Assembly: GCA_965278965.1 (NCBI GenBank)
Contig: OZ257127.1
Span: 3,472,001 to 3,536,000, forward strand
DNA length: 64,000 nucleotides
DNA from: UBA10649 sp965278965
GTDB taxonomy: Bacteria; Actinomycetota; Actinomycetes; S36-B12
Direction of reading: 5' to 3'
A program made the translations under genes and the position numbers. The notes below the pieces were generated by a model, which made no database searches, had not been told where the DNA came from, and saw only the letters and a program-made list of their open reading frames with translations. Below are positions 1-8,427 of this stretch, piece by piece (positions within the stretch are counted from its first letter, which is position 1; each line of letters starts with the position of its first letter).

Positions 1-582
1 GTGCGCCTGAGCTTCGCCGACGACGGCCCGCAGGTGCGGTTCGTCGACCAGCGCACGTTTGGCGGCCTGGCCGTCGCCGACCTCGTCGCCGACGGCGCCG
101 GCGGGTTCGTGCCCGCACCCGTCGCCCACATCGCCCGTGACCCACTGGACCCGGCCTTCGACGATGACGCGTTCGTCCGTCGCGTCCGGTCAAAGGACGT
201 CGAGATCAAACGCGTGCTGCTGGACCAGACCGTCGCGTCGGGCGTGGGCAACATCTATGCCGACGAGGCGCTGTGGCGCGCGGGCGTTCATGGCGCGCGG
301 CCGGGCCGGCGGCTGCGGGCGGCGACGGTGCGCGAGGTGCTCCACCACGTGCGCGAGGTCATGGGTGCCGCGCTCGCGCAGGGCGGGACGTCGTTCGACG
401 CGCTCTACGTGAACGTCAACGGGGAGAGCGGGTACTTCGACCGGAGCCTGGCCGCGTACGGGCGGGAGGGCGAGCCGTGCCCGCGATGCGGCACGCCGAT
501 CCGCAGGTCGGCGTTCATGAACCGGTCGTCCTACTGGTGCCCCGCCTGCCAGCGCCCGCCCCGCCGCGCACGCCAGGCCTAG
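1..582 (+). CDS. mutM: Formamidopyrimidine-DNA glycosylase, 3' part
   Basis: C-terminal 193 codons of Fpg/MutM, which excises oxidised purines such as 8-oxoguanine and nicks the strand. The catalytic N-terminal proline lies before the window, so the GTG at base 1 is internal, not a start. Visible are the helix-two-turn-helix segment (LLDQTVASGVGNIYADEALW) and the C-terminal zinc finger with two CxxC pairs (CPRCG and CPACQ). Fpg next to smc is a common actinobacterial arrangement. The reading frame ends at TAG 580-582 and is followed by a strong palindrome (repeat C1). Confidence 0.93.
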   Translation: MRLSFADDGPQVRFVDQRTFGGLAVADLVADGAGGFVPAPVAHIARDPLDPAFDDDAFVRRVRSKDVEIKRVLLDQTVASGVGNIYADEALWRAGVHGARPGRRLRAATVREVLHHVREVMGAALAQGGTSFDALYVNVNGESGYFDRSLAAYGREGEPCPRCGTPIRRSAFMNRSSYWCPACQRPPRRARQA

Positions 583-600
583 CGTCGGCTTCCGGTACCT

Positions 601-666
601 GGGACGTACTGCACGACACGCCCGGCGTCCCGGGCGTGTCGTGCAGTACGTCCCGGAAAGCGGTAC
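601..666. repeat. Palindromic repeat family C, copy 1, with D motif
   Basis: Perfect inverted repeat with 25-base arms at 601-625 and 630-654 and a four-base loop; the inner part of the arm reads TGCACGACACGCCCGG. It runs into a 17-base motif GTCCCGGAAAGCGGTAC at 650-666. A second copy of the same composite lies at 13017-13082. It lies between mutM and smc, where it could act as a terminator hairpin, but there is no T tract and its recurrence argues for a dispersed repeat. Confidence 0.85.
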
Positions 667-730
667 GTGCGGGATGAGAGGGGGGCCGCCGGCGACGGAG
701 AGGCGTCGCGGCGGTGTCGCCGAGCGCCGG

Positions 731-745
731 TAGAGTCCCGGCGTG
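731..745 (+). promoter_or_regulatory. Leaderless promoter of smc
   Basis: TAGAGT at 731-736 stands six bases before the GTG start at 743. This is the spacing of an actinobacterial -10 box for a transcript that begins at or next to the start codon; no Shine-Dalgarno sequence is present. The assignment is by pattern only. Confidence 0.55.
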
Positions 746-3700
746 CACCTGAAGAGCCTGACGCTCAAGGGCTTCAAGTCCTTCGCCTCTGCCACGACGC
801 TGCACTTCGAGCCGGGAGTCACCTGCGTCGTCGGGCCGAACGGCTCCGGCAAGTCCAACGTCGTCGACGCCCTCGCCTGGGTCATGGGCGAGCAGGGGGC
901 CAAGTCCCTGCGCGGCGGCAAGATGGAGGACGTCATCTTCTCCGGGACGTCCGGCCGGGCGCCCCTGGGCCGGGCAGAGGTCTCGCTCACGATCGACAAC
1001 AGCGACGGCGCCCTGCCCATCGAGTACACCGAGGTGACGATCTCCCGGACCCTGTTCCGCAACGGGGGCTCGGAGTACGCGATCAACGGCAACGCGTGCC
1101 GCCTGCTGGACGTCCAGGAGCTGCTCAGCGACTCCGGCATCGGCCGCGAGATGCACGTCATCGTCGGTCAAGGTCAGCTCGACACCATCCTCCAGGCGAC
1201 GCCCGAGGACCGGCGCGGCTTCATCGAGGAGGCCGCCGGAGTCCTCAAGCACCGCAAGCGCAAGGAGAAGGCGCTCCGCAAGCTTGACGCCATGCAGGCC
1301 AACCTCACCCGCTTGCAGGACCTCACCGCCGAGCTGCGCCGACAGCTCAAGCCGCTCGGGCGGCAGGCGGAGGTCGCGCGGCGCGCCGTCGTGATCCAGA
1401 CCGAGGTGCGCGACGCCCGGCTGCGCCTGGCCGCCGACGACCTCGTGCGCATGAGTGAGGCGCTGGCCGCCGAGGTCGCCGACGAGACGGCGCTACGTGA
1501 CCGGCAGGCCGAGGTCGAGGCCAAGCTCGCCGTCCTCGTCGAACGCGAGCGCGCGGCGGAGGAGCAGGCCGCACTCGACGCCCCGCGGGTCGCGACCGCA
1601 CAGCAGACCTGGTTCGACCTGTCCGGGCTGCGCGAGCGGTTCATCGGCCTGAGCCAGGTCGCCGCGGAGCGCGTCCGGCACCTGCAGCCCGAGCCGGAGG
1701 ACGAGTCCACCGGCCGCGACCCCGAGCAGATCGAGGCCGACGCCCGCGTTCTGCGCGGCGAGGAGTTCGACCTCGGACGGCAGGTCGAGGCCGCCCGAGG
1801 AGCCCTCGCCGAAGCGGAGACCGCACGGGCGTCAGCGGAGGCCGCCGCGCTCGCCGAGGACCGCCGCGTGGCCGTGGCCGAGCGGGCCGCCGCCGACCGC
1901 CGAGAGGGCCTGGCCCGGCTGACCGGCCAGGTCAACGCTGCCCGTACCCGCCTGGAGACTCGCGGCGCCGAGATCGAGCGGCTCGGGGTGCAGATCGCCC
2001 AGGCCCGCTCGCGCGGCGAGGCGGCCCAGGCCGAGTTCCAGCGCATCGAGGTCGACGTCGCCGGGCTGGACGCCGGTGAGGTCAGCCTCGACGCCGAGCA
2101 CGAGAACGCCCAGCAGGGGCTCGCCCGGGCCGACGCCCGCGTCGACGAGCTACGTGGCCGCGAGGCCCAGCTCGAGCGCGAGCGCGCAGCCCTGTCCGCC
2201 CGGTGCGACGCGTTGGCGCTCGGCCTTGAGCGGCGCGATGCCGGCGCATACCTCATGGCTGCCGGCGACGCCGTCCCGGGGGTCCTCGGCCCGCTGGCGT
2301 CCCTCCTGCACGTCGACGCCGGCGCGCAGGCCGCCGTGGCGGCCGCCCTCGGCGACGTCGCCGACGCCCTCGTCGTGCGTGGCTCGGCCGGCGCCCTGGC
2401 CGCCGTCGTGCTGCTGAAGGACGATGACGCAGGCCGGGCCGCGATCGTGGTCGTCGACGCCGTGCCGGCTCGCCCGGCCCGTCCGCATGTCCGTGAGGCC
2501 GGCCGGCCTCTGTTGGACTTCGTCCGCTGCGATGACCTCCTTGCCCCCGTGGTCGAGCAGCTGCTGGAGCGGTGGAGCCTCGTCGACGACCTCGGCCAGG
2601 CGCTCGAGCTCGCCGTGCATCACCCGGGCCTGTCGTTCGTCACGCCCGAGGGCGACGTGTGGTCCGCCGGAGTCGTCCACGGCGGCTCGGCCGCCGGCCA
2701 GAGCCTGCTGGAGGTGCAGGCCGCGTACGACGAGGCGCAGACATCACTGACCGGCGTTGTCGCCGACGCGGACCGGCTGCGGTTCGAGCTCGCCGCGGCG
2801 CGCGAGGAGCAGTCGACCGCAAGCGCGCGGGTCGAGGCGACGCTCGCCCGGCTGCACGAGTCCGACGCCCGGCTCGCGGCGGTCGCCGAGCAGCTCGGCC
2901 AGCTCGGCCAGGTCGCCCGATCGGCGGCCGCCGAGGCCGACCGGCTCCAGGCCGCGCGCGACGCCGCGCAGGCGTCTATGTCCGCCGACTCCGAGCAGCT
3001 CGAGCAGCTGCAGGCGCGGCTGGGCTCCGCTCAGGCAACGCCGGAGTCAGCGGAGGCCACGACCGACGAGCGCGACGCCCTCGCGCAGGCCGCGTCCGGG
3101 GCGCGGCGGTCCGAGGTCGAGGCGAGGCTGGCGCTGCGGACATCGGAGGAGCGCGTCGCGGCGGTTGCCGCCCGAGCCCAGCAGCTCGAGCGCGCCGCCC
3201 AGTCCGAGCGTGCGGCGCGGGCGGCCGCGATCGAGCGACGCGAGCGGCGCGCCCGCGAGCTCGTCGTGGCCGAGGCGGTCGCCGCCGGGGCGCGGATCGC
3301 GCTGAACCGGATCGAGACGTCCGTCGACCGGGCGGCCCGCGAGCGCGCCCAGGTCGAGCACGCCACCCGCGAGCGCGACACCCAGGTGCAGGCCGTGCGT
3401 GTCGAGCTGCGCGAGCTCACGGCCGAGTTCGACCGGCTACGTGACTCCGTCCACCGGGACGAGGTCGCCCGAGCCGAGCAGCGGCTGCGCATCGAGCAGC
3501 TGGAGGACAAGGTCCTCGGCGACCACGGCCTGGACCCCGAGATCCTGGTCGCCGAGTACGGCCCGGAGGTCCTCGTCCCGCCGACGCCGCCGGCGCCGGG
3601 CGACGAGCCGCCGGCCGAGCCGGGGGAGCCGTACCCGTTCGTCCGTGCGGAGCAGGAGAAACGGCTCAAGGCGGCCGAGCGCGACCTCGCCCTCCTGGGC

Positions 3701-4315
3701 CGGGTGAACCCGCTCGCGCTGGAGGAGTTCTCCGCGATGGAGGAGCGGCACCGCTTCTTGTCCGAGCAGCTCGACGACCTCAAGCGCACCCGGGAGGACC
3801 TGCTCGACATCGTCAAGGAGGTCGACGCCCGCGTCCAGCAGGTGTTCACCGAGGCGTACGAGGCCGTCGAGCGGGAGTTCGTCGGCATCTTCGCCCGGCT
3901 GTTCCCCGGGGGTGAGGGCCGCCTGATCCTCACCGATCCCTCGGACATGCTCTCGACCGGTGTCGACGTCGAGGCCCGTCCGCCGGGCAAGAAGGTCAAG
4001 CGGCTGTCGCTGCTGTCCGGCGGCGAGCGGTCGCTGACCGCGGTCGCGTTCCTCGTCGCGCTGTTCAAGGCGCGGCCGAGCCCGTTCTACGTGCTCGACG
4101 AGGTCGAGGCCGCCCTCGACGACGTGAACCTGGGCCGGCTCATCGACATCATCGAGGAGCTCCGGTCGGGCTCCCAGCTCATCGTCATCACTCACCAGAA
4201 GCGCACGATGGAGATCGCCGACGCGCTGTACGGGGTCTCGATGCGCGGGGACGGCGTCACCCAGGTCATCGGCCAGCGCTTGCGCGACTCCGAGCCGGAG
4301 CCCGTCAGCGCGTAG
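743..4315 (+). CDS. smc: Chromosome segregation protein SMC
   Basis: 1190-residue SMC ATPase, full length for the family. It forms the condensin-like complex with ScpA/ScpB that compacts and segregates the chromosome. The N-terminal head carries Walker A GPNGSGKSN near residue 31; long Glu/Ala/Arg-rich coiled coils run about 170-500 and 650-1000; a globular hinge lies about 510-640; the C-terminal head has the signature LSGGERSLT and Walker B FYVLDEVEAALDD. The GTG start is supported by the MHLKSLTLKGFKSFA family N-terminus and the -10 box just upstream. In many actinobacteria ftsY follows smc; here lspA follows after palindrome A1. Confidence 0.97.
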   Translation: MHLKSLTLKGFKSFASATTLHFEPGVTCVVGPNGSGKSNVVDALAWVMGEQGAKSLRGGKMEDVIFSGTSGRAPLGRAEVSLTIDNSDGALPIEYTEVTISRTLFRNGGSEYAINGNACRLLDVQELLSDSGIGREMHVIVGQGQLDTILQATPEDRRGFIEEAAGVLKHRKRKEKALRKLDAMQANLTRLQDLTAELRRQLKPLGRQAEVARRAVVIQTEVRDARLRLAADDLVRMSEALAAEVADETALRDRQAEVEAKLAVLVERERAAEEQAALDAPRVATAQQTWFDLSGLRERFIGLSQVAAERVRHLQPEPEDESTGRDPEQIEADARVLRGEEFDLGRQVEAARGALAEAETARASAEAAALAEDRRVAVAERAAADRREGLARLTGQVNAARTRLETRGAEIERLGVQIAQARSRGEAAQAEFQRIEVDVAGLDAGEVSLDAEHENAQQGLARADARVDELRGREAQLERERAALSARCDALALGLERRDAGAYLMAAGDAVPGVLGPLASLLHVDAGAQAAVAAALGDVADALVVRGSAGALAAVVLLKDDDAGRAAIVVVDAVPARPARPHVREAGRPLLDFVRCDDLLAPVVEQLLERWSLVDDLGQALELAVHHPGLSFVTPEGDVWSAGVVHGGSAAGQSLLEVQAAYDEAQTSLTGVVADADRLRFELAAAREEQSTASARVEATLARLHESDARLAAVAEQLGQLGQVARSAAAEADRLQAARDAAQASMSADSEQLEQLQARLGSAQATPESAEATTDERDALAQAASGARRSEVEARLALRTSEERVAAVAARAQQLERAAQSERAARAAAIERRERRARELVVAEAVAAGARIALNRIETSVDRAARERAQVEHATRERDTQVQAVRVELRELTAEFDRLRDSVHRDEVARAEQRLRIEQLEDKVLGDHGLDPEILVAEYGPEVLVPPTPPAPGDEPPAEPGEPYPFVRAEQEKRLKAAERDLALLGRVNPLALEEFSAMEERHRFLSEQLDDLKRTREDLLDIVKEVDARVQQVFTEAYEAVEREFVGIFARLFPGGEGRLILTDPSDMLSTGVDVEARPPGKKVKRLSLLSGGERSLTAVAFLVALFKARPSPFYVLDEVEAALDDVNLGRLIDIIEELRSGSQLIVITHQKRTMEIADALYGVSMRGDGVTQVIGQRLRDSEPEPVSA

Positions 4316-4328
4316 CGCCTACCCACCT

Positions 4329-4386
4329 CGACCTTGAGGTTCGCAAGCGAGATCGGGCGCTGCATTCGCCTCGAACCTCAAGATCG
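4329..4386. repeat. Palindromic repeat family A, copy 1
   Basis: 58-base element with 15-base arms: CGACCTTGAGGTTCG at 4329-4343 and its near reverse complement at 4372-4386 (one mismatch). Two more copies of 57 bases lie at 18334-18390 and 21463-21519. It sits between smc and lspA. Confidence 0.85.
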
Positions 4387-4405
4387 GCAGGGGTCGGACG
4401 ACGGT

Positions 4406-4422
4406 TAGGGTTGACCACCATG
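4406..4422 (+). promoter_or_regulatory. Leaderless or short-leader promoter of lspA
   Basis: TAGGGT at 4406-4411 stands eight bases before the ATG at 4420. The upstream in-frame TTG at 4411 overlaps this -10 box, so ATG 4420 is the better start. Confidence 0.55.
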
Positions 4423-5019
4423 ACCGTCGAGCCCGTGCCCGCCGCGGAGCCGGCTGATCTTCCTGCTGACGCGAGCGATCCCGGCTCGCCGGCCACCGAC
4501 GCGCCGGTCGTCGTCGCGGCGGAGCAGCGCCGGCGGTGCCTGACGGTGCTGGCCGCGGTCGCCGTAGGCGCGGTCGTCCTCGACCAGCTGACCAAGCACT
4601 GGGTCGTCACCTCGATCGGCCCGCGACTGGACTCCGGTGAGGGGCCGATCGTGCTCCTCGGCGGCCTGGTGAAGCTCACGTACGCCCAGAACACCGGCGC
4701 AGCGTTCTCAATGGGCACGGGCTACACGTGGATCTTCTCGATCATCGCGGTCATCGTGGCCGTGGTCATCGTCCGGCAGTCCCGGACCATTGGGAGCATC
4801 TGGTGGGCGGTGGCCCTCGGCGGTTTGCTCGGCGGTCTCCTCGGCAACCTCATCGACCGGATCACGCGCCCGCCCGGCCCGGGGCTCGGCTACGTCGTCG
4901 ACTTCATCCAGGTGCCGAACTTCGCCATCTTCAACGTCGCCGACTCGTTCATCACCTGCTCGGCCGTGCTCATGGTCATCCTGGCCCTGCGCGGCGTGCC
5001 GTTCTCCGGCCGGGGCTAG
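4420..5019 (+). CDS. lspA: Lipoprotein signal peptidase
   Basis: 199-residue signal peptidase II, an integral-membrane aspartyl protease that cleaves prolipoproteins after lipidation by Lgt (also in this window). A roughly 40-residue acidic, Pro/Ala-rich cytosolic N-terminal extension precedes four membrane segments. Family motifs are DQLTKHW, the NTGAAFS loop, GGLLGNLIDR (first catalytic Asp) and FNVADSFI (second catalytic Asp). The stop is four bases before rluD, so the two are probably co-transcribed, a common pairing in actinobacteria. Confidence 0.96.
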   Translation: MTVEPVPAAEPADLPADASDPGSPATDAPVVVAAEQRRRCLTVLAAVAVGAVVLDQLTKHWVVTSIGPRLDSGEGPIVLLGGLVKLTYAQNTGAAFSMGTGYTWIFSIIAVIVAVVIVRQSRTIGSIWWAVALGGLLGGLLGNLIDRITRPPGPGLGYVVDFIQVPNFAIFNVADSFITCSAVLMVILALRGVPFSGRG

Positions 5020-5023
5020 GCCC

Positions 5024-5950
5024 GTGGCGGAACGGCTGCTGCCGGTGCCGGACGGCCTGGCCGGTGAGCGCCTCGACGTGGCGCTCACCCGCATGCTCGG
5101 GCTCTCGCGTGCCCGTGCCGCCGAGCTCGTCGGCGATGGCCTCGTCCTCGTCGATGGGCGCCCGGCGTCGAAGTCCGACCGGCTGCTGTCGGGCTCGCTG
5201 CTCTCCGTCGACCTGCGGGAGCCGTCGACCGAGCCGGCCGGCCCGCCCGAGCCCGTGCCCGGCATGCGCGTGCTCGTCGACGATGACGACCTCGTGGTCG
5301 TCGACAAGCCGGTCGGCGTCGCGGCGCACCCCAGCCCGGGCTGGACCGGACCGACCGTCATCGGCGGCCTGGCGGCTGCCGGCTACCGCGTCAGCACGTC
5401 AGGTGCGGCCGAGCGCCAGGGCGTCGTTCACCGGCTCGACGTCGGGACCAGCGGTGTCATGGTCGTGGCCAAGAGCGAGCGTGCGTACACGAGCCTGAAG
5501 CGGCAGTTCAAGGAACGCACGGTCGACAAGACGTACCACGCCGTCGTGCAGGGCCACTGCGATCCGCTCAGCGGCACGATCGACGCCCCCATCGACCGGC
5601 ACCCGGGCCACGACTACCGGTTCGCCGTCGTGACCGGGGGCAAGCCGAGCATCACGCATTACGACACCCTCGAGGCCTTCCCGCACGCCTCCCTCCTGGA
5701 GGTCCACCTCGAGACCGGGCGCACGCACCAGATCCGCGTCCACCTGTCGGCCCTGCGTCACCCCTGCGTCGGGGACCCGCTCTACGGCTCCGACCCTGGG
5801 CTGGCGAAGCGCCTGGGGCTGACGAGGCAGTGGCTGCATGCGGTGCGTCTGGGGTTCGAGCACCCGGGCACGGGGGAGCGGATCGAGGTCTCCAGCGCCT
5901 ACCCCGCCGACCTCGCCACTGCGCTGGACCGCCTGCGCGACGCCCGGTAG
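5024..5950 (+). CDS. rluD: 23S rRNA pseudouridine synthase, RluD family
   Basis: 308-residue RluA/RluD-type pseudouridine synthase. An N-terminal S4-like RNA-binding domain (about 15-75, LDVALTRMLGLSRARAAELV) is followed by the catalytic domain with HRLDVGTSGVMVVAK, containing the catalytic Asp, then TYHAVVQG and the LETGRTHQIRVHLS motif. The exact uridine targets cannot be told from sequence. GTG start at 5024, four bases after the lspA stop. Confidence 0.93.
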   Translation: MAERLLPVPDGLAGERLDVALTRMLGLSRARAAELVGDGLVLVDGRPASKSDRLLSGSLLSVDLREPSTEPAGPPEPVPGMRVLVDDDDLVVVDKPVGVAAHPSPGWTGPTVIGGLAAAGYRVSTSGAAERQGVVHRLDVGTSGVMVVAKSERAYTSLKRQFKERTVDKTYHAVVQGHCDPLSGTIDAPIDRHPGHDYRFAVVTGGKPSITHYDTLEAFPHASLLEVHLETGRTHQIRVHLSALRHPCVGDPLYGSDPGLAKRLGLTRQWLHAVRLGFEHPGTGERIEVSSAYPADLATALDRLRDAR

Positions 5951-5995
5951 GACCGGTCGGTCAGCTGCCCTCGGCTCGAGACGACCGGGGCCGCA

Positions 5996-6757
5996 CTACG
6001 ACAGCCGGCGCCGGTAGACCGCCACGGCCAACCCGTACGCGACCACGAGGATGCCGACGCACCATGCCAGCGCGACCCAGATCCCGGTCCCCACGGGTTG
6101 CTGGCCGAGCAGCCCGCGGATCGTGTCCACGATCGACGTCACCGGCTGGTTCTCGGCGAACGCCCGCACGGGGCCGGGCATGGCCGCGGTCAGGACGAAC
6201 GCCGAGCTGACGAACGGCAGCAGGATCAGCGGGTATGAGAACGCGCTCACGCCGTCGACCGTCCTCGCCGACAGGCCGGCGATGACAGCGATCCAGGTCA
6301 GCGCCACGGTGAACAGCACGAGGATCCCCACCGCGGCGAGCCATGCGAGCAGGCCCGCCCCCGAACGGAAACCCATGAGCAGGGCCACGAGCACGACGAC
6401 GGTGAGTGATACCAGGCAGGCGACCACCGAGGTGAGCACGTGCGCCCACAGGACCGACGAGCGTGCGATCGGCATCGACTGGAACCGCTCGAAGATCCCG
6501 CTCTGCAAGTCCATGAAAAGGCGGAACGCGGTGTACGAGGTGCCCGAGGCGATCGTGATCAGGAGGATGCCCGGCAGCAGGTAGTCCACGTAGGAGTCGG
6601 AGGCCACCGTGATCGAGCCGCCGAGCACGTACACGAACAGCAGCATGAAGGCGATCGGCATGATCGTCGTGGTCACGATCGTGTCCGGGCTGCGCACGAT
6701 GTGCCGCAGCGAACGCCCGGTCAGGACGGCGGTGTCTGCGAGGACGTGCGCGCTCAT
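5996..6757 (-). CDS. ABC-2 type transporter permease, DrrB-like
   Basis: 253-residue permease with about six membrane segments and no ATPase motif; homologues pair with DrrA-type ATPases to export drugs or other hydrophobic compounds. Motifs include VRSPDTIVTTTIMPIAFML near the N-terminus and an LLPGILLITIASGTSYTAF segment. Its start overlaps the end of the ATPase gene by four bases (ATGA), so it is the last gene of the leftward padR operon. The substrate is unknown. Confidence 0.9.
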   Translation of the reverse strand: MSAHVLADTAVLTGRSLRHIVRSPDTIVTTTIMPIAFMLLFVYVLGGSITVASDSYVDYLLPGILLITIASGTSYTAFRLFMDLQSGIFERFQSMPIARSSVLWAHVLTSVVACLVSLTVVVLVALLMGFRSGAGLLAWLAAVGILVLFTVALTWIAVIAGLSARTVDGVSAFSYPLILLPFVSSAFVLTAAMPGPVRAFAENQPVTSIVDTIRGLLGQQPVGTGIWVALAWCVGILVVAYGLAVAVYRRRLS

Positions 6758-7545
6758 CGTCGTGCCTCGCTCCCGCTCGCCGCGTCCCCGACGACCGCGA
6801 GGAAGATCTCCTCGAGCGTCGGCTGCCGCTCGACGTACTCGACCGTCGCGGGCGGCAGGAGCTGCCGCAGCTCGGCGAGCGTGCCGTCCACGATGATCCG
6901 GCCACCGTGGAGGATCGCGATCCGGTCGGCCAGCTGCTCCGCCTCGTCGAGGTACTGGGTCGTCAGCAGGACGGTCGTGCCGTGCGCGGCCACCTGTCTG
7001 ACGGTCCGCCAGACCTCCAGCCGGGCCTGCGGGTCCAGGCCAGTCGTCGGCTCGTCGAGGACGATGACGGGCGGATCGCCGACGAGGCTCATAGCGATGT
7101 CGAGCCGACGTCGCATGCCGCCGGAGTAGGTCGACACGCGCCGGTCAGCCGCCTCCGTCAGGTCGAACCGCGCGAGGAGGTCGCCGGTCACGTCGCCGGG
7201 GTCAGACACGTGCCGCAGGCGGGCGACGAGGACGAGGTTCTCGCGCCCCGTGAGGATCTCGTCGACGGCGGCGAACTGACCCGTGAGGCTGATCGAGTCG
7301 CGCACATCCGCCGCGTGCGTGCGGACGTCGAAGCCGTTGACCGTGGCGGTTCCGGAGTCTGCGCGCAACAGGGTCGACAGGATCCGCACGACCGTGGTCT
7401 TGCCGGCACCGTTCGAACCAAGCAGCGCGAAGACGCTTCCCGGCTCCACGTCGAAGTCGACTCCGTGCAGCACATCGACGCCCTTGAAGGACTTGTGGAG
7501 GTCGTTGACGCGGATCGCGGGCAGCGCGGTCGCCGCCGCGGTCAC
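6754..7545 (-). CDS. ABC transporter ATP-binding protein, DrrA-like
   Basis: 263-residue ATPase. Walker A GSNGAGKTT, Q-loop SLTGQFAAVDE, signature YSGGMRRRLD, Walker B VIVLDEPTTGLD, and a C-terminal PTLEEIFL segment typical of DrrA-type daunorubicin-resistance ATPases. It starts with GTG and overlaps the DUF1048 gene by four bases. It is expected to energise the adjacent permease. Substrate cannot be inferred; control by the linked PadR repressor is likely. Confidence 0.93.
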   Translation of the reverse strand: MTAAATALPAIRVNDLHKSFKGVDVLHGVDFDVEPGSVFALLGSNGAGKTTVVRILSTLLRADSGTATVNGFDVRTHAADVRDSISLTGQFAAVDEILTGRENLVLVARLRHVSDPGDVTGDLLARFDLTEAADRRVSTYSGGMRRRLDIAMSLVGDPPVIVLDEPTTGLDPQARLEVWRTVRQVAAHGTTVLLTTQYLDEAEQLADRIAILHGGRIIVDGTLAELRQLLPPATVEYVERQPTLEEIFLAVVGDAASGSEARR

Positions 7546-7919
7546 GACCCGGCTCCCGTCGCGCTCTCGGCGTCTGCGACCGCCTTGGCAAGGCGCGCGC
7601 GCTCTTTGTCGATCCAGCGCTTCCCGCCGTAGGCCTGCGCAAATGTCTCCGCGAACTCGACGGGGTCGTCGCCAACGATCTCCCGCACCGGAGTTCCGTC
7701 AACCGCTGCGCGCTCCCACAGGTCCGCGAGGTCGCCGTGCATCTGAACGATCGTGTCGCCGTCGGTGAGACCGCCGTAGTACATGAAGTAGCGGTCGAAC
7801 GCGCTCGCAACCGACTGGTACGGCTCCGGGAGTGCGTCGAGACGCGCCTTGACCTGCCGATACTGCTTCTTCTGCTCGAGCGATCCGGTGACCAGCTCGA
7901 TCCACTTGGGTGCCATCAT
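7542..7919 (-). CDS. DUF1048 family protein
   Basis: 125-residue soluble, helix-rich protein resembling DUF1048 proteins, which commonly sit between PadR regulators and ABC exporters. The segment ALPEPYQSVASAFDRYFMYY and the C-terminal WIDKERARLAKAV helix are visible. No biochemical function is established. The start overlaps the padR stop as ATGATGA (start at 7919 or 7916). Confidence 0.75.
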   Translation of the reverse strand: MMAPKWIELVTGSLEQKKQYRQVKARLDALPEPYQSVASAFDRYFMYYGGLTDGDTIVQMHGDLADLWERAAVDGTPVREIVGDDPVEFAETFAQAYGGKRWIDKERARLAKAVADAESATGAGS

Positions 7920-8248
7920 CGATCCTCTCCTTGGCGGAGCTGGTCCAGTCGTTCTTCGAGGAAGCTCCAGGTCCTCCAGAACTCGTCGAGGTAGTCGCGT
8001 CCTCCCGCGTTGAGGGTGTAGACCTTGCGGGGTGGCCCCTTCTCCGACGGGACCTTCTCCACGTCGACGAGGCCTCGCTGCTCGACGCGGACGAGGACGG
8101 CGTAGACGGTGCCCTCGACGATGTCGGCGAACCCCTGCTCGCGCAGTCGCGCGGTGATCTCGTACCCGTAGGCCGGTCGCTCGCCGAGGATCGCCAGGAC
8201 GATGCCTTCCAGCGTGCCCTTGAGCAGCTCGGTCAGCTGCTTGCCCAT
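7916..8248 (-). CDS. PadR family transcriptional regulator
   Basis: 110-residue PadR-type winged-helix repressor: LTELLKGTLEGIVLAILGE, then YGYEITARLREQGF, TVYAVLVRVEQRGLV and the wing GPPRKVYTL. These proteins usually repress a linked exporter operon and lose DNA binding on ligand contact. The ATG at 8248 is chosen over an upstream in-frame start because MGKQLTELLKG is the family N-terminus and GGGAG precedes it. First gene of padR-DUF1048-ATPase-permease; divergent from dnaE1. Confidence 0.92.
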   Translation of the reverse strand: MGKQLTELLKGTLEGIVLAILGERPAYGYEITARLREQGFADIVEGTVYAVLVRVEQRGLVDVEKVPSEKGPPRKVYTLNAGGRDYLDEFWRTWSFLEERLDQLRQGEDR

Positions 8249-8271
8249 GTTCGCTCCCGCTACTCGGTGTT

Positions 8272-8314
8272 GCTGACTACCAGTAGATAGTAGCACTGAC
8301 TAGTGGCTACGCAA
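8272..8314 (-). promoter_or_regulatory. padR operon promoter and likely operator
   Basis: Reading leftward, TTGCGT (8314-8309) and TACTAT (8292-8287) are spaced 16 bases, a good -35/-10 pair. The stretch is unusually AT-rich and carries repeated CTACT/AGTAG and ACTAGT words, suited to PadR autoregulation. The operator boundaries are not defined by this reading. Confidence 0.45.
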
Positions 8315-8411
8315 CCCGCTCGCGGCGTCCCGAGTGCGCGTCCGTCCTCGTCACATGGACCTCGTCCGTCCCACCACCCGCGTCGTGCCCGGACCTGTCG
8401 GGAACCTCGCG

Positions 8412-8427
8412 TAGGGTCGGGTCCGTG
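8412..8427 (+). promoter_or_regulatory. Leaderless promoter of dnaE1
   Basis: TAGGGT at 8412-8417 lies seven bases before the GTG start at 8425. The same hexamer and spacing recur before hisD, priA and pyrR. Confidence 0.55.

Noticed and set aside
4411..4419. TTG start for lspA
   Set aside because: It overlaps the likely -10 TAGGGT, and ATG 4420 is in frame three codons later.
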